Shown in pieces: positions 43,336-52,471 of a DNA stretch of 64,000 nucleotides. The DNA is from a bacterium (GTDB lineage: Bacteria; Bacteroidota; Ignavibacteria; SZUA-365), in NCBI GenBank assembly GCA_020444325.1, contig JAHLLD010000010.1, positions 62,001-126,000 on the forward strand. The letters run 5' to 3'. Positions within the stretch are counted from its first letter, which is position 1. Every line of letters begins with the position of its first letter. Both the position numbers and the translations under genes were made by a program. A model generated the notes under the pieces. It worked only from the letters and a program-made list of their open reading frames with translations. It had not been told where the DNA came from and did no database searches.

Positions 43336-43899
43336 TTATTGCTGTATATCCTGAAGATGCCGACGAATGATGCCCATGACTTCCGGTACGGAGCGGGCAA
43401 GATCGTCATTGACAACGCTGTAATCGAAGGCGCCGGACTGGGAGAGTTCCCATTCCGCGCGCTGCATGCGCCGTTCTACCACTTCGGCGCTGTCAGTTCC
43501 GCGGCGCATGAGGCGCTCACGGAGAACGTCAAGGTTTGGGGGCTGTATGAAAATCAGCACCGCCTGTGTACCGTAGCGCTGTTTGATGGACAGTGCTCCT
43601 TTGACGTCAATGTCAAAGAGCAGATGTCCATTCCCCTCGAGCACCCTGTCGACTTCCGACTTGAGCGTGCCGTAGAGGTTGCCGTAAATCTCTTCCCATT
43701 CGATGAGATCATCTGTCGCAATGCGGCGTTCGAACTCATCACGGGAGAGAAAGAAATACTCCTTTCCATGCTTTTCCTTCGGCCTGCGCTCCCGCGTCGT
43801 TGCGGACGTGCTGAAGGAAAGCTGCGGAAATTCCCGCAGAATGCGGCGCGCTATTGTAGACTTTCCAGCGCCGCTCGGAGCGGAGAGGACAAAGAGCAT
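43336..43899 (-). CDS. gmk: Guanylate kinase
   Basis: The 187 residues have Walker A SAPSGAGKST near the start, TTRERRPKEKHGKEYFFLS with the GMP-binding Arg and Tyr, LIEWEEIYGNLYGT, and VLIFIQPPNLDVLRERLMRRGTD in the lid. It phosphorylates GMP to GDP. Six bases after yicC, ahead of rpoZ. Confidence 0.95.
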   Translation of the reverse strand: MLFVLSAPSGAGKSTIARRILREFPQLSFSTSATTRERRPKEKHGKEYFFLSRDEFERRIATDDLIEWEEIYGNLYGTLKSEVDRVLEGNGHLLFDIDVKGALSIKQRYGTQAVLIFIQPPNLDVLRERLMRRGTDSAEVVERRMQRAEWELSQSGAFDYSVVNDDLARSVPEVMGIIRRHLQDIQQ

Positions 43900-43904
43900 G
43901 GAGC

Positions 43905-44783
43905 CTACTCGATGTTCTGTATCTGTTCGCGAATGCGTTCGAGTTCTTCCTTGACGGAGACCACGATATGTGAAATACCGGCGTCGTAGCTCTTCGAGCT
44001 GATGGTATTCGCTTCGCGATTCATCTCCTGAAGCAGAAATGACAGCTTGCGTCCTTCTGATTCATCCGCATTGAGTGCTTCAAGGAAAAACTTGGTGTGA
44101 CTGCGAAAGCGCACCAGTTCTTCGGTGATATCCATCTTGTCCGCCAGCAAGGCGATTTCCATTTCCAGGCGGTCACGATCCACCTTCTCGTCCGTGATAA
44201 GGTTGCCAAGGCGCTCTTTCAGGCGCTGATATTCCACCTCGCTGCGGCCGGCTTTCAGCGTCTCAATCTCGTCCATCGCTTTGTCCATGACCACGATACG
44301 CTGACGAAGATCCTCCGCAAGTTCACGTCCCTCCTGTGAGCGCATGGCAAACAGGTTTTCGGCTGCACCGTCCACTGCCTGCAGCACGAGATCCCACTCA
44401 TCATCACTGAGCTCGGCTTGCTCCTCCGTCGTGAAGATGTCGGAAAACTTCAGCAGGTTTTCAAGGCGCAGTTCTTCCTTGATGCCGGTCGTTTCCTGCA
44501 GGGTTTTCAGCAGCGAAACATAGCCCCGCGCGGCTTCTTCATTTACCTGCAATGGAAGTTCCCCATCAGCATGCTTGTCGATGGCGACCGAGAGGTTCAC
44601 TTTGCCGCGTTTGATTCTTCCACGCACCGCGTCCTTGAGTTCCAGTTCCCGTGTCTGGATATACTTGGGAAGCCGGGCGCTGAATTCATAAAATCTGCTG
44701 TTGACTGAACGCAATTCCGCCGTCACACTGGTCTTGCCATTGACGATGGTTGCCGTTCCATATCCTGTCATACTGATGAGCAT
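43905..44783 (-). CDS. yicC: YicC family endoribonuclease
   Basis: The 292 residues match YicC: MTGYGTATIV at the start, VTAELRSVNSRFYEFSARLP, and the C-terminal DUF1732 part with LLADKMDITEELVRFRSHTKFFLEAL and GRKLSFLLQEMNREANTISSKS. YicC proteins are metal-dependent endoribonucleases that can degrade small RNAs. It is the first gene of the gmk-rpoZ-coaBC-udg-dnaB run. A strong promoter match lies about 45 bases upstream. Confidence 0.94.
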   Translation of the reverse strand: MLISMTGYGTATIVNGKTSVTAELRSVNSRFYEFSARLPKYIQTRELELKDAVRGRIKRGKVNLSVAIDKHADGELPLQVNEEAARGYVSLLKTLQETTGIKEELRLENLLKFSDIFTTEEQAELSDDEWDLVLQAVDGAAENLFAMRSQEGRELAEDLRQRIVVMDKAMDEIETLKAGRSEVEYQRLKERLGNLITDEKVDRDRLEMEIALLADKMDITEELVRFRSHTKFFLEALNADESEGRKLSFLLQEMNREANTISSKSYDAGISHIVVSVKEELERIREQIQNIE

Positions 44784-44823
44784 GAAAACCTGCTGCTGAT
44801 TTGCCGCAACTCATTACGAACTC

Positions 44824-44855
44824 TAAATATACGGAGTACTCGCGTCGTATTCAAA
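44824..44855 (-). promoter_or_regulatory. Promoter of the yicC-gmk-rpoZ run
   Basis: On the minus strand TTTG (44852-44855) is followed after exactly 20 bases by TATATTTA (44824-44831). This is one of the best matches to the Bacteroidota-type promoter here. The leader to the ATG at 44783 would be about 35 bases. Confidence 0.65.
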
Positions 44856-44896
44856 GGTAATGTGGAGTCCCCCTGCCGATGCGAGCGGCTTCTGCG

Positions 44897-44933
44897 CTGC
44901 GCATCCCGTTTCTGCGCATCCCGTTTCTGCGCA
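44897..44933. repeat. 15-bp tandem repeat ending at a stop codon
   Basis: Two full units CTGCGCATCCCGTTT and a partial third end at 44933, directly beside the stop codon (44934-44936, minus strand) of the glycosyltransferase gene. Confidence 0.8.
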
Positions 44934-45563
44934 CTACCGGAGTTGACTGCAGCGGCTGTCAATGCTGTCACGATGATACAGGTAGGTGGGATAGGAGACA
45001 TGACGGACGCGGAACTGCGCGCGAATACGCTGGAAGAGCTGGGCATCCTCGGCATAGCCATCCTGCCAGCCACCTGCCTTTTCGATGACGCCGTGACGGA
45101 CGAAGAATGTCCCACCCACGATGCAGTTCTCAATTGGCACTTCCCTGCCGGGATTGTACATATCCGGAACCATCAGCTGCGTATCGTTTCCGATAGCCCG
45201 GAAGCCCCCGTATAGCATATCGGTTTCGGGATGCATGCGCATTTCGCGGACGCGAAGCGCGATATGATCGACCGCGTAGGCATCATCGCTGTCGAGAAAG
45301 GCAATGTAATCGCCAAAACAGTGCTGCAATCCGAGATTTCGGCTTGCGGACGGTCCTGCATTTTCCTGCCGGAACACCCTGATGCGACCGTCACCTGTGC
45401 CAAATTCTTTCAGGAGCTTCGGCGTATCGTCCGTGCTCCCATCGTCGATGATGCAGAGTTCCCAGTATTGCCATGACTGCAGCATGACGGATTCAAGCGC
45501 ACGGGGAAGCAGGTCAGCCCGGTTATATGTCGCGATAATGATGGAAACGAGAGGTTGTGCCAT
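44934..45563 (-). CDS. Glycosyltransferase family 2
   Basis: The 209 residues are a compact GT-A domain: VSIIIATYNRADLLPRALESV, CIIDDGSTDDTP, RQENAGPSASRNLGL and the metal-binding FLDSDD near residue 96. It probably adds one sugar to a surface glycan. There is no membrane segment and the C-terminus is short, ending just after a YHRDS motif, so a few terminal residues may have been lost to the adjacent tandem repeat. It stands alone, convergent with nothing obvious and divergent from the sensor kinase. Confidence 0.85.
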   Translation of the reverse strand: MAQPLVSIIIATYNRADLLPRALESVMLQSWQYWELCIIDDGSTDDTPKLLKEFGTGDGRIRVFRQENAGPSASRNLGLQHCFGDYIAFLDSDDAYAVDHIALRVREMRMHPETDMLYGGFRAIGNDTQLMVPDMYNPGREVPIENCIVGGTFFVRHGVIEKAGGWQDGYAEDAQLFQRIRAQFRVRHVSYPTYLYHRDSIDSRCSQLR

Positions 45564-45717
45564 ACGCGTCTGCTATCTTCATGTGGGTTGTTCACCATAT
45601 ATTGAAATCATCTGAAAATCAAGGAAGTTCCAGCCTGGTGCGGTCGCATTTTTTGCCCTTTGATTGGCCTTCCGAGTTTCGTAGTGTAAGTGGAATTTGT
45701 CACGAACAGGACAAAAC

Positions 45718-46914
45718 ATGCAGCGCAGGCCCGTTTCCGCAAATTTCAAGATTGTACTCGTCGTTCTGGCGATGGGAATTGTCATTGCCGTGCTCTTCTA
45801 CACGCAGAGCATCGTCGAAAAACTCCAGGAGCGGGAAATCGCGGCACGGGATGTCTATATCCAGGCACTGGATTTTGTGGCGAACGGGACCTCCGAGAAC
45901 GGTGATTTCACCTTTGCCTACAATATCGTGACAGGGGAAGTGGGCAAGCTGGATTTCCCGATGATGCTGACCGATACCAGCAACGCGGTTGCAAGCATTC
46001 GGAACATCGAGGTCGATTCGAGCACGATGACGCCTGATGAAATCCAGATCTTTCTCGAAGACAAGCGCCAGGCCATGGCGGCCTCCAATGATCCACTGAT
46101 CGTCAGTTATGGCGATACTGCGATCTGCAACTACATCTATTACGATGAATCCGATCTCGTCAAGGAGCTTCGCCTCCTGCCCTACATTGAGATTCTCGTG
46201 GCCGCGATGTTCATCCTCATCGGGTACGTGGGTTTCAGCTATATCAAGCGGAGCGAACAGGCGAATATCTGGGTGGGAATGTCGAAGGAAACCGCCCATC
46301 AGCTCGGGACACCACTCTCATCCCTCCTCGGCTGGCTCGAGCTGCTCAGGGAGCAGGAAGACGATCCCCAGGCCATGCGGCAGACGCTTTCGGAAATGGA
46401 GAAAGATGTCAGCCGGCTCAATCGCATTGCCCTGCGATTTTCGAAAATCGGCTCCCGTCCCCAGCTTGAGGAGCAGAATCTGATGGATACCATCAGGAAA
46501 AGCGCCGAGTACTATCGTAGAAGGACACCACAGTTCGGAAAGAAAGTGGAAATCATTGTCCCGGAAATCGACGCTGTTTCCGCACGCTACAACGGGGAAT
46601 TGCTCGAATGGGTGTTTGAAAACCTGATGAAAAATGCGCTGGATGCCATGGAATCGACTGATGGACGCATTGAATATCGTGTCAATGCGACGTCGCGTCA
46701 TATCGTCATTGATGTCCACGACAATGGCAAGGGCATGGACACGCGCATGAAGAAAGATATTTTCCGGCCGGGGTACAGTACGAAAAAACGGGGTTGGGGA
46801 TTGGGACTGAGTCTTGCCCGCCGCATTGTGCAGGACTATCATCGCGGCAAACTTTTCGTGCAGGAGACCTCTCCCGGCAAGGGAACGACGTTCCGCATCG
46901 TCCTCCCGACCTGA
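45718..46914 (+). CDS. Membrane sensor histidine kinase
   Basis: The 398 residues have two membrane helices (about 12-31 and 157-177) around a periplasmic sensor of about 120 residues. The cytosolic part has the H box KETAHQLGTPLSSL with His194, then N box ENLMKNALDAM, G1 DNGKGMD, and G2 RGWGLGLSLARRIV. The His-box style (HQLGTPLSSLLGWLE) is typical of Bacteroidota kinases. No response regulator is adjacent, so it is an orphan kinase. The signal is unknown. The ATG at 45718 with AGGA upstream is preferred to an in-frame TTG at 45697. Confidence 0.9.
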   Translation: MQRRPVSANFKIVLVVLAMGIVIAVLFYTQSIVEKLQEREIAARDVYIQALDFVANGTSENGDFTFAYNIVTGEVGKLDFPMMLTDTSNAVASIRNIEVDSSTMTPDEIQIFLEDKRQAMAASNDPLIVSYGDTAICNYIYYDESDLVKELRLLPYIEILVAAMFILIGYVGFSYIKRSEQANIWVGMSKETAHQLGTPLSSLLGWLELLREQEDDPQAMRQTLSEMEKDVSRLNRIALRFSKIGSRPQLEEQNLMDTIRKSAEYYRRRTPQFGKKVEIIVPEIDAVSARYNGELLEWVFENLMKNALDAMESTDGRIEYRVNATSRHIVIDVHDNGKGMDTRMKKDIFRPGYSTKKRGWGLGLSLARRIVQDYHRGKLFVQETSPGKGTTFRIVLPT

Positions 46915-47018
46915 GTAAAGCGCTTCAGATGCACACTCTCACGCCGCTGCCTACGCTGCGCCGTGTTGGTCCCTCCTGCATGCGCATCTGGTCTGTATGA
47001 ATGGGGCTTCACACAGAT

Positions 47019-47051
47019 ATTGATTTCTTCACCAAAAAGTCCGTAGTTCTG
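47019..47051 (+). promoter_or_regulatory. Candidate promoter for adenine deaminase
   Basis: ATTG (47019-47022) precedes TAGTTCTG (47044-47051) by 21 bases, one more than in the other promoters. The transcript would carry a leader of about 20 bases holding AGGAGG. Confidence 0.35.
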
Positions 47052-47076
47052 AGTACAGACTCCCAAGGAGGTACCA

Positions 47077-48795
47077 ATGGAACAGCTGAAGCACAATCTC
47101 GCCGTTGCCCGTGGGGAGACCCCCGCAGACGTCGTCTTCCGCAACGGAAACATCATTAACGTCCTGAGTGGAGAAATTCACCAGGGCGACGTCGCCGTTG
47201 CAGGCGGCATCATCGTGGGAATTGGAGAATACGAGGGCAAGGAAATCATCGATCTCGGCGGCAGCTACCTGGTGCCGGGACTGCTGGACGGTCATATTCA
47301 TGTCGAAAGCAGCATGCTTACGGTGGCGGAATTCTGCCGCGCCGTCGTGCCACGTGGGACAGCGGGCGCGGTTGTTGATCCGCATGAATTCGCGAATGTT
47401 GTCGGACTCGATGGCATTGATTACGTGCTCCATGCAGCCGACAGACTTCCGCTCGATCTCTTCGTCATGATGTCATCCTGCGTCCCTGCCACTCCGCTGG
47501 AAACCGCTGGGGCGAAAATCAGTCCGATGGACATACTCATGTACACGCGCAAGGACCATGTGGCCGGGGTTGCGGAGATGATGAATTTTCCCGGCGTTTT
47601 TCTCGGGATGGACAGCGAACTGCAGAAAATCGGAGCAGCCAGCGGGAAACCGGTGGACGGACATTCACCCGGGCTCACCGGTCCCATGCTCAATGCGTAC
47701 ATCCTCGCCGGGGTGCGCAGTGATCACGAATGCACGACGATTGACGAAGCACGTGAAAAGCTGCGTCGCGGCATGCATATTCTGCTGCGGGAAGGAACGG
47801 CGGAACGCAATCTCCATGACCTCCTCCCGCTCGTCACCCGTGAGAACGCCGCCCAGTTTTCATTTGCGACGGATGATAAACATCCTGCGGATCTCGAAGA
47901 TGAGGGACACATCGATCACCATGTCCGCGAAGCCATACGTGTCGGACTTGATCCGATGACGGTTCTGCAGATGGCGACGATTAACACAGCGCGGCATTAT
48001 CGGCTCAGCGAACACGGCGCCATCGCTCCAGGCAGACGCGCCAATTTCGTTGTGGTTGACGACCTCCAGGATTTCCGCGCTCGATCCGTGTATTACGGCG
48101 GCCGGCTGGTAGCACGCGACGGGGAAACGCTGTTCACACCGGAAGCCGCGCCTGAACTCGAGAAGATGAAAGACAGCATGCATGTCGACGCCGACTTCCA
48201 ACCGGGACATCTCGGCGTGTACCAGGTACCGCACAGCAGGATTAAAGTCATTGAACTCGTCCCCGGGCAGATCATAACCACCGCCGCCACCGATACCCCC
48301 CGGATCGAAGACGACATGGTTCTCGCAGATCCGGCACGCGACATTCTCAAGCTCGCGGTCATCGAGCGACATCATGCCACCGGCAACATCGGCATCGGCT
48401 TCGTGCGCGGTTTCGGACTCAAGAGTGGTGCGCTGGCTTCCACCGTTGCGCACGACGCGCACAATATCATCGTCGTCGGCACAAATGATCTCGATATGTA
48501 TATCGCCACACTGCGCCTGGTCCAACTCGGCGGCGGACAATGTATCGTCAATGACGGACGCGTTCTCGAGGAACTGGCTCTTCCCGTGGCCGGGCTCGTC
48601 TCCGATCAGCCGCTGCATTTCGTTCGCGGAAAAGTCGACCAGCTCAACAGCGCTGCGCATCAGCTCGGCTGCCGACTCCCTGATCCGTTCATGACGCTGT
48701 CGTTTCTCGCTCTCTCCCCCATCCCCGCGCTCAAAGTCACTGACCGCGGCCTGGTCGACGCCGAAAAATTCGAACTGACGTCATTGTTCATTTGA
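47077..48795 (+). CDS. ade: Adenine deaminase
   Basis: The 572 residues match the bacterial adenine deaminase of the amidohydrolase superfamily: YLVPGLLDGHIHVESSML with metal-binding HxH, VVPRGTAGAVVDPHEFANV, DGHSPGLTG and a C-terminal domain with IERHHATGNIGIGFVRGFGL. It converts adenine to hypoxanthine for purine salvage, using Fe or Mn. The start has AGGAGG seven bases upstream. The stop codon is directly followed by the left inverted repeat of the GxxExxY unit. Confidence 0.94.
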   Translation: MEQLKHNLAVARGETPADVVFRNGNIINVLSGEIHQGDVAVAGGIIVGIGEYEGKEIIDLGGSYLVPGLLDGHIHVESSMLTVAEFCRAVVPRGTAGAVVDPHEFANVVGLDGIDYVLHAADRLPLDLFVMMSSCVPATPLETAGAKISPMDILMYTRKDHVAGVAEMMNFPGVFLGMDSELQKIGAASGKPVDGHSPGLTGPMLNAYILAGVRSDHECTTIDEAREKLRRGMHILLREGTAERNLHDLLPLVTRENAAQFSFATDDKHPADLEDEGHIDHHVREAIRVGLDPMTVLQMATINTARHYRLSEHGAIAPGRRANFVVVDDLQDFRARSVYYGGRLVARDGETLFTPEAAPELEKMKDSMHVDADFQPGHLGVYQVPHSRIKVIELVPGQIITTAATDTPRIEDDMVLADPARDILKLAVIERHHATGNIGIGFVRGFGLKSGALASTVAHDAHNIIVVGTNDLDMYIATLRLVQLGGGQCIVNDGRVLEELALPVAGLVSDQPLHFVRGKVDQLNSAAHQLGCRLPDPFMTLSFLALSPIPALKVTDRGLVDAEKFELTSLFI

Positions 48796-48830
48796 TCTTG
48801 GGGGCACAAAGACACGAAGACACGAAGGGG
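48796..48830 (+). repeat. Left terminal inverted repeat of the GxxExxY unit
   Basis: It begins ATCTTGGGGGCAC in the base after the ade stop codon and continues with nine-base units related to AAGACACGA. The same 13 bases end the right repeat in inverted orientation. Confidence 0.9.
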
Positions 48831-48860
48831 AATTATTAAAATACTATAGGGAGAAATGTT

Positions 48861-49256
48861 ATGAAGACGTACACCAAGCTTGATGTTGCGGTGGAACGAG
48901 TCGCAACGCAGCTTGTTGATGCAGGGATTGAGGTACACCGTACGCTGGGGCCGGGATTGCTCGAATCTATCTACGAACGCAGTCTTGCGTTTGAACTTGA
49001 ACAGCGTGGCCTGGAAGTTGAAAAACAGGTCATCATTCCAGTGCGCTACAAAGAAAAGGAGTTCGCCTACGGCTTCCGACTCGATCTGCTGGTAGAGCAC
49101 TGTGTGATCGTCGAAATTAAATCCGTTGATACATTGCTGATGGTCCATCGCTCACAACTCCTCACATACCTGAAACTCATGCAGCTGCGACTTGGCTTTC
49201 TGATGAACTTCAACGTCCCCATTCTGAAGAATGGAATAAAACGCGTTATATTATAA
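48861..49256 (+). CDS. GxxExxY protein (PD-(D/E)XK nuclease-like)
   Basis: The 131 residues carry the family's name motif as Gly32-x2-Glu35-x2-Tyr38 in GPGLLESIYE, then a nuclease-type core with Asp75 (GFRLDLLVE), Glu85 and Lys87 (VIVEIKSVD), and a C-terminal LLTYLKLMQLRLGFLMNF. The D...ExK arrangement is that of PD-(D/E)XK nucleases. The biological role of GxxExxY proteins is not known. They are usually orphan genes in dispersed copies. Start has GGGAGAAA upstream. The gene is enclosed by inverted repeats at 48796-48830 and 49259-49301 and fills the unit, so it looks like its only cargo. Confidence 0.93.
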   Translation: MKTYTKLDVAVERVATQLVDAGIEVHRTLGPGLLESIYERSLAFELEQRGLEVEKQVIIPVRYKEKEFAYGFRLDLLVEHCVIVEIKSVDTLLMVHRSQLLTYLKLMQLRLGFLMNFNVPILKNGIKRVIL

Positions 49257-49258
49257 AA

Positions 49259-49301
49259 CCCTTTGTGTCTTTGTGTCTTCGTGTCTTAGTGCCCCCAAGA
49301 T
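49259..49301 (-). repeat. Right terminal inverted repeat of the GxxExxY unit
   Basis: Read on the minus strand it begins ATCTTGGGGGCAC, identical to the left repeat, followed by nine-base units AAGACACGA and AAGACACAA, one unit more than the left side. It ends three bases after the GxxExxY stop and its outer edge is six bases before the mutS ATG. No target duplication is obvious in the flanks. Confidence 0.9.
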
Positions 49302-49307
49302 AACCCC

Positions 49308-51950
49308 ATGCCCACACCATTGATGAAACAGTACCAGCGGATCAAGGCGGAGTATGCGGATGCCATACTGCTGTTTCGTATGGGCGATTTCTATGAGACT
49401 TTTGAGGAGGATGCGCTGACGGCCGCAAAGGTGCTGGGGATAACGCTGACGAAGCGGTCGAATGGCGGGGCGAGTGAAGTGCCGCTGGCAGGTTTTCCCC
49501 ATCATGCACTCGATAGCTATTTGCCGAAACTCGTACGGGCGGGACTCCGCGTCGCGGTGTGTGAGCAGCTGGAGGATCCCAAAAAAGCCAAGGGTATCGT
49601 CAAGCGGGATGTCGTTGAGGTCGTCACCCCTGGTGTGGTGTTTACTGACAAACTGCTCGATCACAAACATTACAATTTCCTCGCCTCTATTGCGTTCAAG
49701 GATGGGAATGCAGGCGTGGCGTTCGTAGACGCATCCACCGGGGATTTTTTCACGGCGGAGATGGATGAACACATGCTTCGCGATCAGCTCGAGACCATCG
49801 CACCCAGCGAGGTGCTGCTGGCCAAGGGCGATATCGAACACTTTCACGATCTGTTCGGTCGCAATCCGCTTCGTGTGCCGATCACAAAAATGGACGACTG
49901 GCTGTATGGCCGCGATACCGCGTATGAGATTCTCGTTGAACACTTCCGGACGCAGACACTCAAGGGTTTCGGCATCGAGGATTTGAATGCAGGCATTATC
50001 GCTGCCGGTGCGGCGGTACACTATCTCGGGGAAACACAGAAGGCACGTCTCCCCCATTTGCGCAGCATCAGGCACTATCCGATCGACGAATACATCACTC
50101 TCGATGCGTCCACAAGAAGAAATCTCGAGATCCTGACTGCAATCGGTGACAGCGGGAAAGACGGCACGCTGATTTCCATTCTCGACCATACGTCGACGTC
50201 CATGGGCGGACGACTGTTCAAATACTGGGTGACGCATCCGCTCAAGCGCATTGACGCCATTCAGCAGCGCCTCGCAGCGGTGCGGGAAATGACGGCGGCA
50301 CATGAACAGCGCGAAACGATTACGGCGCTGCTCGGGGAAATCGTGGACTTTGATCGTCTGATCGGACGCGTATGCACCGGCCGTGCCACACCTCGAGAAC
50401 TCGGGGCGCTGCGCAGCAGTCTGCGGCGCATTCCGCTGCTTCGCGACGCCGTGGGCGAGCGGGACGCCCCCCTCCTGCGCTCGCTGCATGGACAAATCGA
50501 ACCTATGGAAGATGTCGCAAGGCTGATCGATGAAACCCTGGTAGACGATCCTCCCCTCAATCTTGTGGACGGTGGCGTCATCCGCCCCGGGTTTCACGCT
50601 GAGCTCGATGAGATTCGTGACATCGCGTTGCATGGCAAGGAGTGGATGCGCAGTTACCAGGAAAAACTGCGCCAGGAAACGGGGATCAGTTCGCTCAAGC
50701 TCGAGTACAACAAGGCATTCGGGTATTATCTGAATGTCTCGAAAGCAAATCTTGACAAGGTGCCCGATACGTTCATACGACGTCAGACCCTGGTCAACGC
50801 CGAACGATACATCACTCCCGAGCTCAAGGAATATGAGGACAAAGTGCTCAACGCGCGTGAGCAGATTCTCACGCTGGAGACGGAGCTGTTCAATGAGCTG
50901 CGGCTGGCAGTGGCCGCGACGGCAGAGCGTATTCAATCGCTCTCCCGTGGCATCGCGGTGCTCGACTGTTTGAACGGGCTCGCGGTCGCCGCGCTTGAAT
51001 TGCAGTACAGCTGTCCCACTGTCAATGACAGTGACGAGATCCTTATTCGCGGGGGACGGCATCCCGTCGTCGAGCGCATGCTTCCACCCGGCGAGCATTT
51101 CGTCGCCAACGATGTTCTGCTGAATACCGACGAGCAGATCATGATCATTACCGGGCCGAACATGAGCGGGAAAAGCACGTACCTGCGACAGACAGGTCTG
51201 ATTGTGCTCCTCGCGCAGATCGGCAGCTTTGTCCCGGCCTCCGAAGCATCGATCGGCATCGTCGATCGCATATTCACCCGTGTCGGCGCATCCGACAATA
51301 TTGCGGCCGGAGAAAGTACCTTCCTGGTCGAAATGCATGAGGCCGCAAATATTCTCAACAATGCCACCCCCAAGTCCCTCGTTCTGCTCGATGAAATCGG
51401 CCGCGGCACTTCGACCTTCGACGGTATCTCCATCGCATGGGCAATAACCGAGCATCTTCATGACAATCCCGAATGCCGTTCGAAAACGATGTTCGCCACG
51501 CATTATCACGAACTCAACGAAATGGCGGATATCTTCCCTCATATCTGCAATTACAAGGTGGAGGTCCGCGAGTATCAGGACAAAGTGATATTCCTGCGCA
51601 ATGTTTCACGCGGCACTGCGGATCACAGCTACGGCATACAGGTCGCCCAGATGGCCGGGCTTCCAGAGGCCGTGATCGACCGTGCACGCACCGTGCTCAA
51701 ATCGCTGGAGGGGCAGGATCTCACCGTGCTCGCCGCGTCGTCCGAAGAGGAGGCCCGGCAAAAGCTCTCACAGCGAGGTTCACAGTACCAGATCAGTCTG
51801 TTTGAAGCCAGCGATATGGAACTCAAAGACCGCCTGCGTGCACTGGATATCAACAGTCTGAGTCCTGTCGACGCCTGGAAGACCCTGGATGAACTGAAAA
51901 AACTCGCGGAAGGGAAAAGCGCTGGCGAGAAGTCCCCGGATGGGGAGTGA
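49308..51950 (+). CDS. mutS: DNA mismatch repair protein MutS
   Basis: The 880 residues are full-length MutS: the mismatch-binding MGDFYETFEEDA (Phe-x-Glu) near 27-38, connector and lever domains, the ATPase domain with TGPNMSGKSTYLRQ, DEIGRGTSTFDG and FATHYHEL, and a C-terminal dimerisation tail. It recognises base mismatches and small loops and recruits MutL. There is no ribosome binding site. The right inverted repeat of the GxxExxY unit reaches to six bases before the ATG, so the natural 5' region may have been replaced. Function looks intact. Confidence 0.96.
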   Translation: MPTPLMKQYQRIKAEYADAILLFRMGDFYETFEEDALTAAKVLGITLTKRSNGGASEVPLAGFPHHALDSYLPKLVRAGLRVAVCEQLEDPKKAKGIVKRDVVEVVTPGVVFTDKLLDHKHYNFLASIAFKDGNAGVAFVDASTGDFFTAEMDEHMLRDQLETIAPSEVLLAKGDIEHFHDLFGRNPLRVPITKMDDWLYGRDTAYEILVEHFRTQTLKGFGIEDLNAGIIAAGAAVHYLGETQKARLPHLRSIRHYPIDEYITLDASTRRNLEILTAIGDSGKDGTLISILDHTSTSMGGRLFKYWVTHPLKRIDAIQQRLAAVREMTAAHEQRETITALLGEIVDFDRLIGRVCTGRATPRELGALRSSLRRIPLLRDAVGERDAPLLRSLHGQIEPMEDVARLIDETLVDDPPLNLVDGGVIRPGFHAELDEIRDIALHGKEWMRSYQEKLRQETGISSLKLEYNKAFGYYLNVSKANLDKVPDTFIRRQTLVNAERYITPELKEYEDKVLNAREQILTLETELFNELRLAVAATAERIQSLSRGIAVLDCLNGLAVAALELQYSCPTVNDSDEILIRGGRHPVVERMLPPGEHFVANDVLLNTDEQIMIITGPNMSGKSTYLRQTGLIVLLAQIGSFVPASEASIGIVDRIFTRVGASDNIAAGESTFLVEMHEAANILNNATPKSLVLLDEIGRGTSTFDGISIAWAITEHLHDNPECRSKTMFATHYHELNEMADIFPHICNYKVEVREYQDKVIFLRNVSRGTADHSYGIQVAQMAGLPEAVIDRARTVLKSLEGQDLTVLAASSEEEARQKLSQRGSQYQISLFEASDMELKDRLRALDINSLSPVDAWKTLDELKKLAEGKSAGEKSPDGE

Positions 51951-52017
51951 CACCGCGGTACGTGCCGCACCATCACGTGTGTTGCGCCACCATTCGTGCA
52001 GCGCAAACACGTGCCAC

Positions 52018-52443
52018 CTACCAGACGTGCAGCGAGGGAATGTTGCGGAGAACGGTATAGAGCAGAAGCACAACAACGAGTCCCGCTATGACAGGGCGAG
52101 GCATGCGCATGTGCCACACCTTCTGTCCGAATAGCAATTCTGCTGTCCACGATACGATCATTATGAAAAACAGCGGCAGAAGTATGGGACTGAGGAGATT
52201 CGCCATCAGCACGTATTTGAAGCGCAGACTGAAGAGATTCATCAGCGAACTCTGCAGTCCGCAGCCCGCGCATTCATAGCCTGTGACGTATTCGAAAGGA
52301 CAGGGGATGGTGGTGAGAGGCGTGTAAGGAACGATGATGTAGAGCCAGAGTGCGCCTGCGGCGAGCATACCGAGGAGCAAAACGAGAACGGTACCACGCG
52401 GACCGAGAAGACGGCCGAGTGCTTCGAACGGGGCGCGGCGCAT
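52018..52443 (-). CDS. DUF2752 family membrane protein
   Basis: The 141 residues have three membrane helices (about 15-36, 70-95 and 112-132) and the DUF2752 signature: CPFEYVTGYECAGCGLQSSLMNL followed by KYVLMANLLSP, with conserved cysteines between the first two helices. Function unknown. The ATG at 52443 has GGGGTG-type sequence upstream. In-frame starts at 52482 and 52491 would overlap the preceding gene. It follows the DUF5684-like gene and probably shares its transcript. Confidence 0.8.
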   Translation of the reverse strand: MRRAPFEALGRLLGPRGTVLVLLLGMLAAGALWLYIIVPYTPLTTIPCPFEYVTGYECAGCGLQSSLMNLFSLRFKYVLMANLLSPILLPLFFIMIVSWTAELLFGQKVWHMRMPRPVIAGLVVVLLLYTVLRNIPSLHVW

Positions 52444-52471
52444 GGCCGCACCCCGTCGAACTGCAGTCCGG

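Noticed and set aside
49251-51542. A 763-codon open frame antisense to mutS
   Set aside because: It is a shadow of codon bias in the opposite strand. MutS is complete with all motifs, and the antisense product has no recognisable domain or ribosome binding site.
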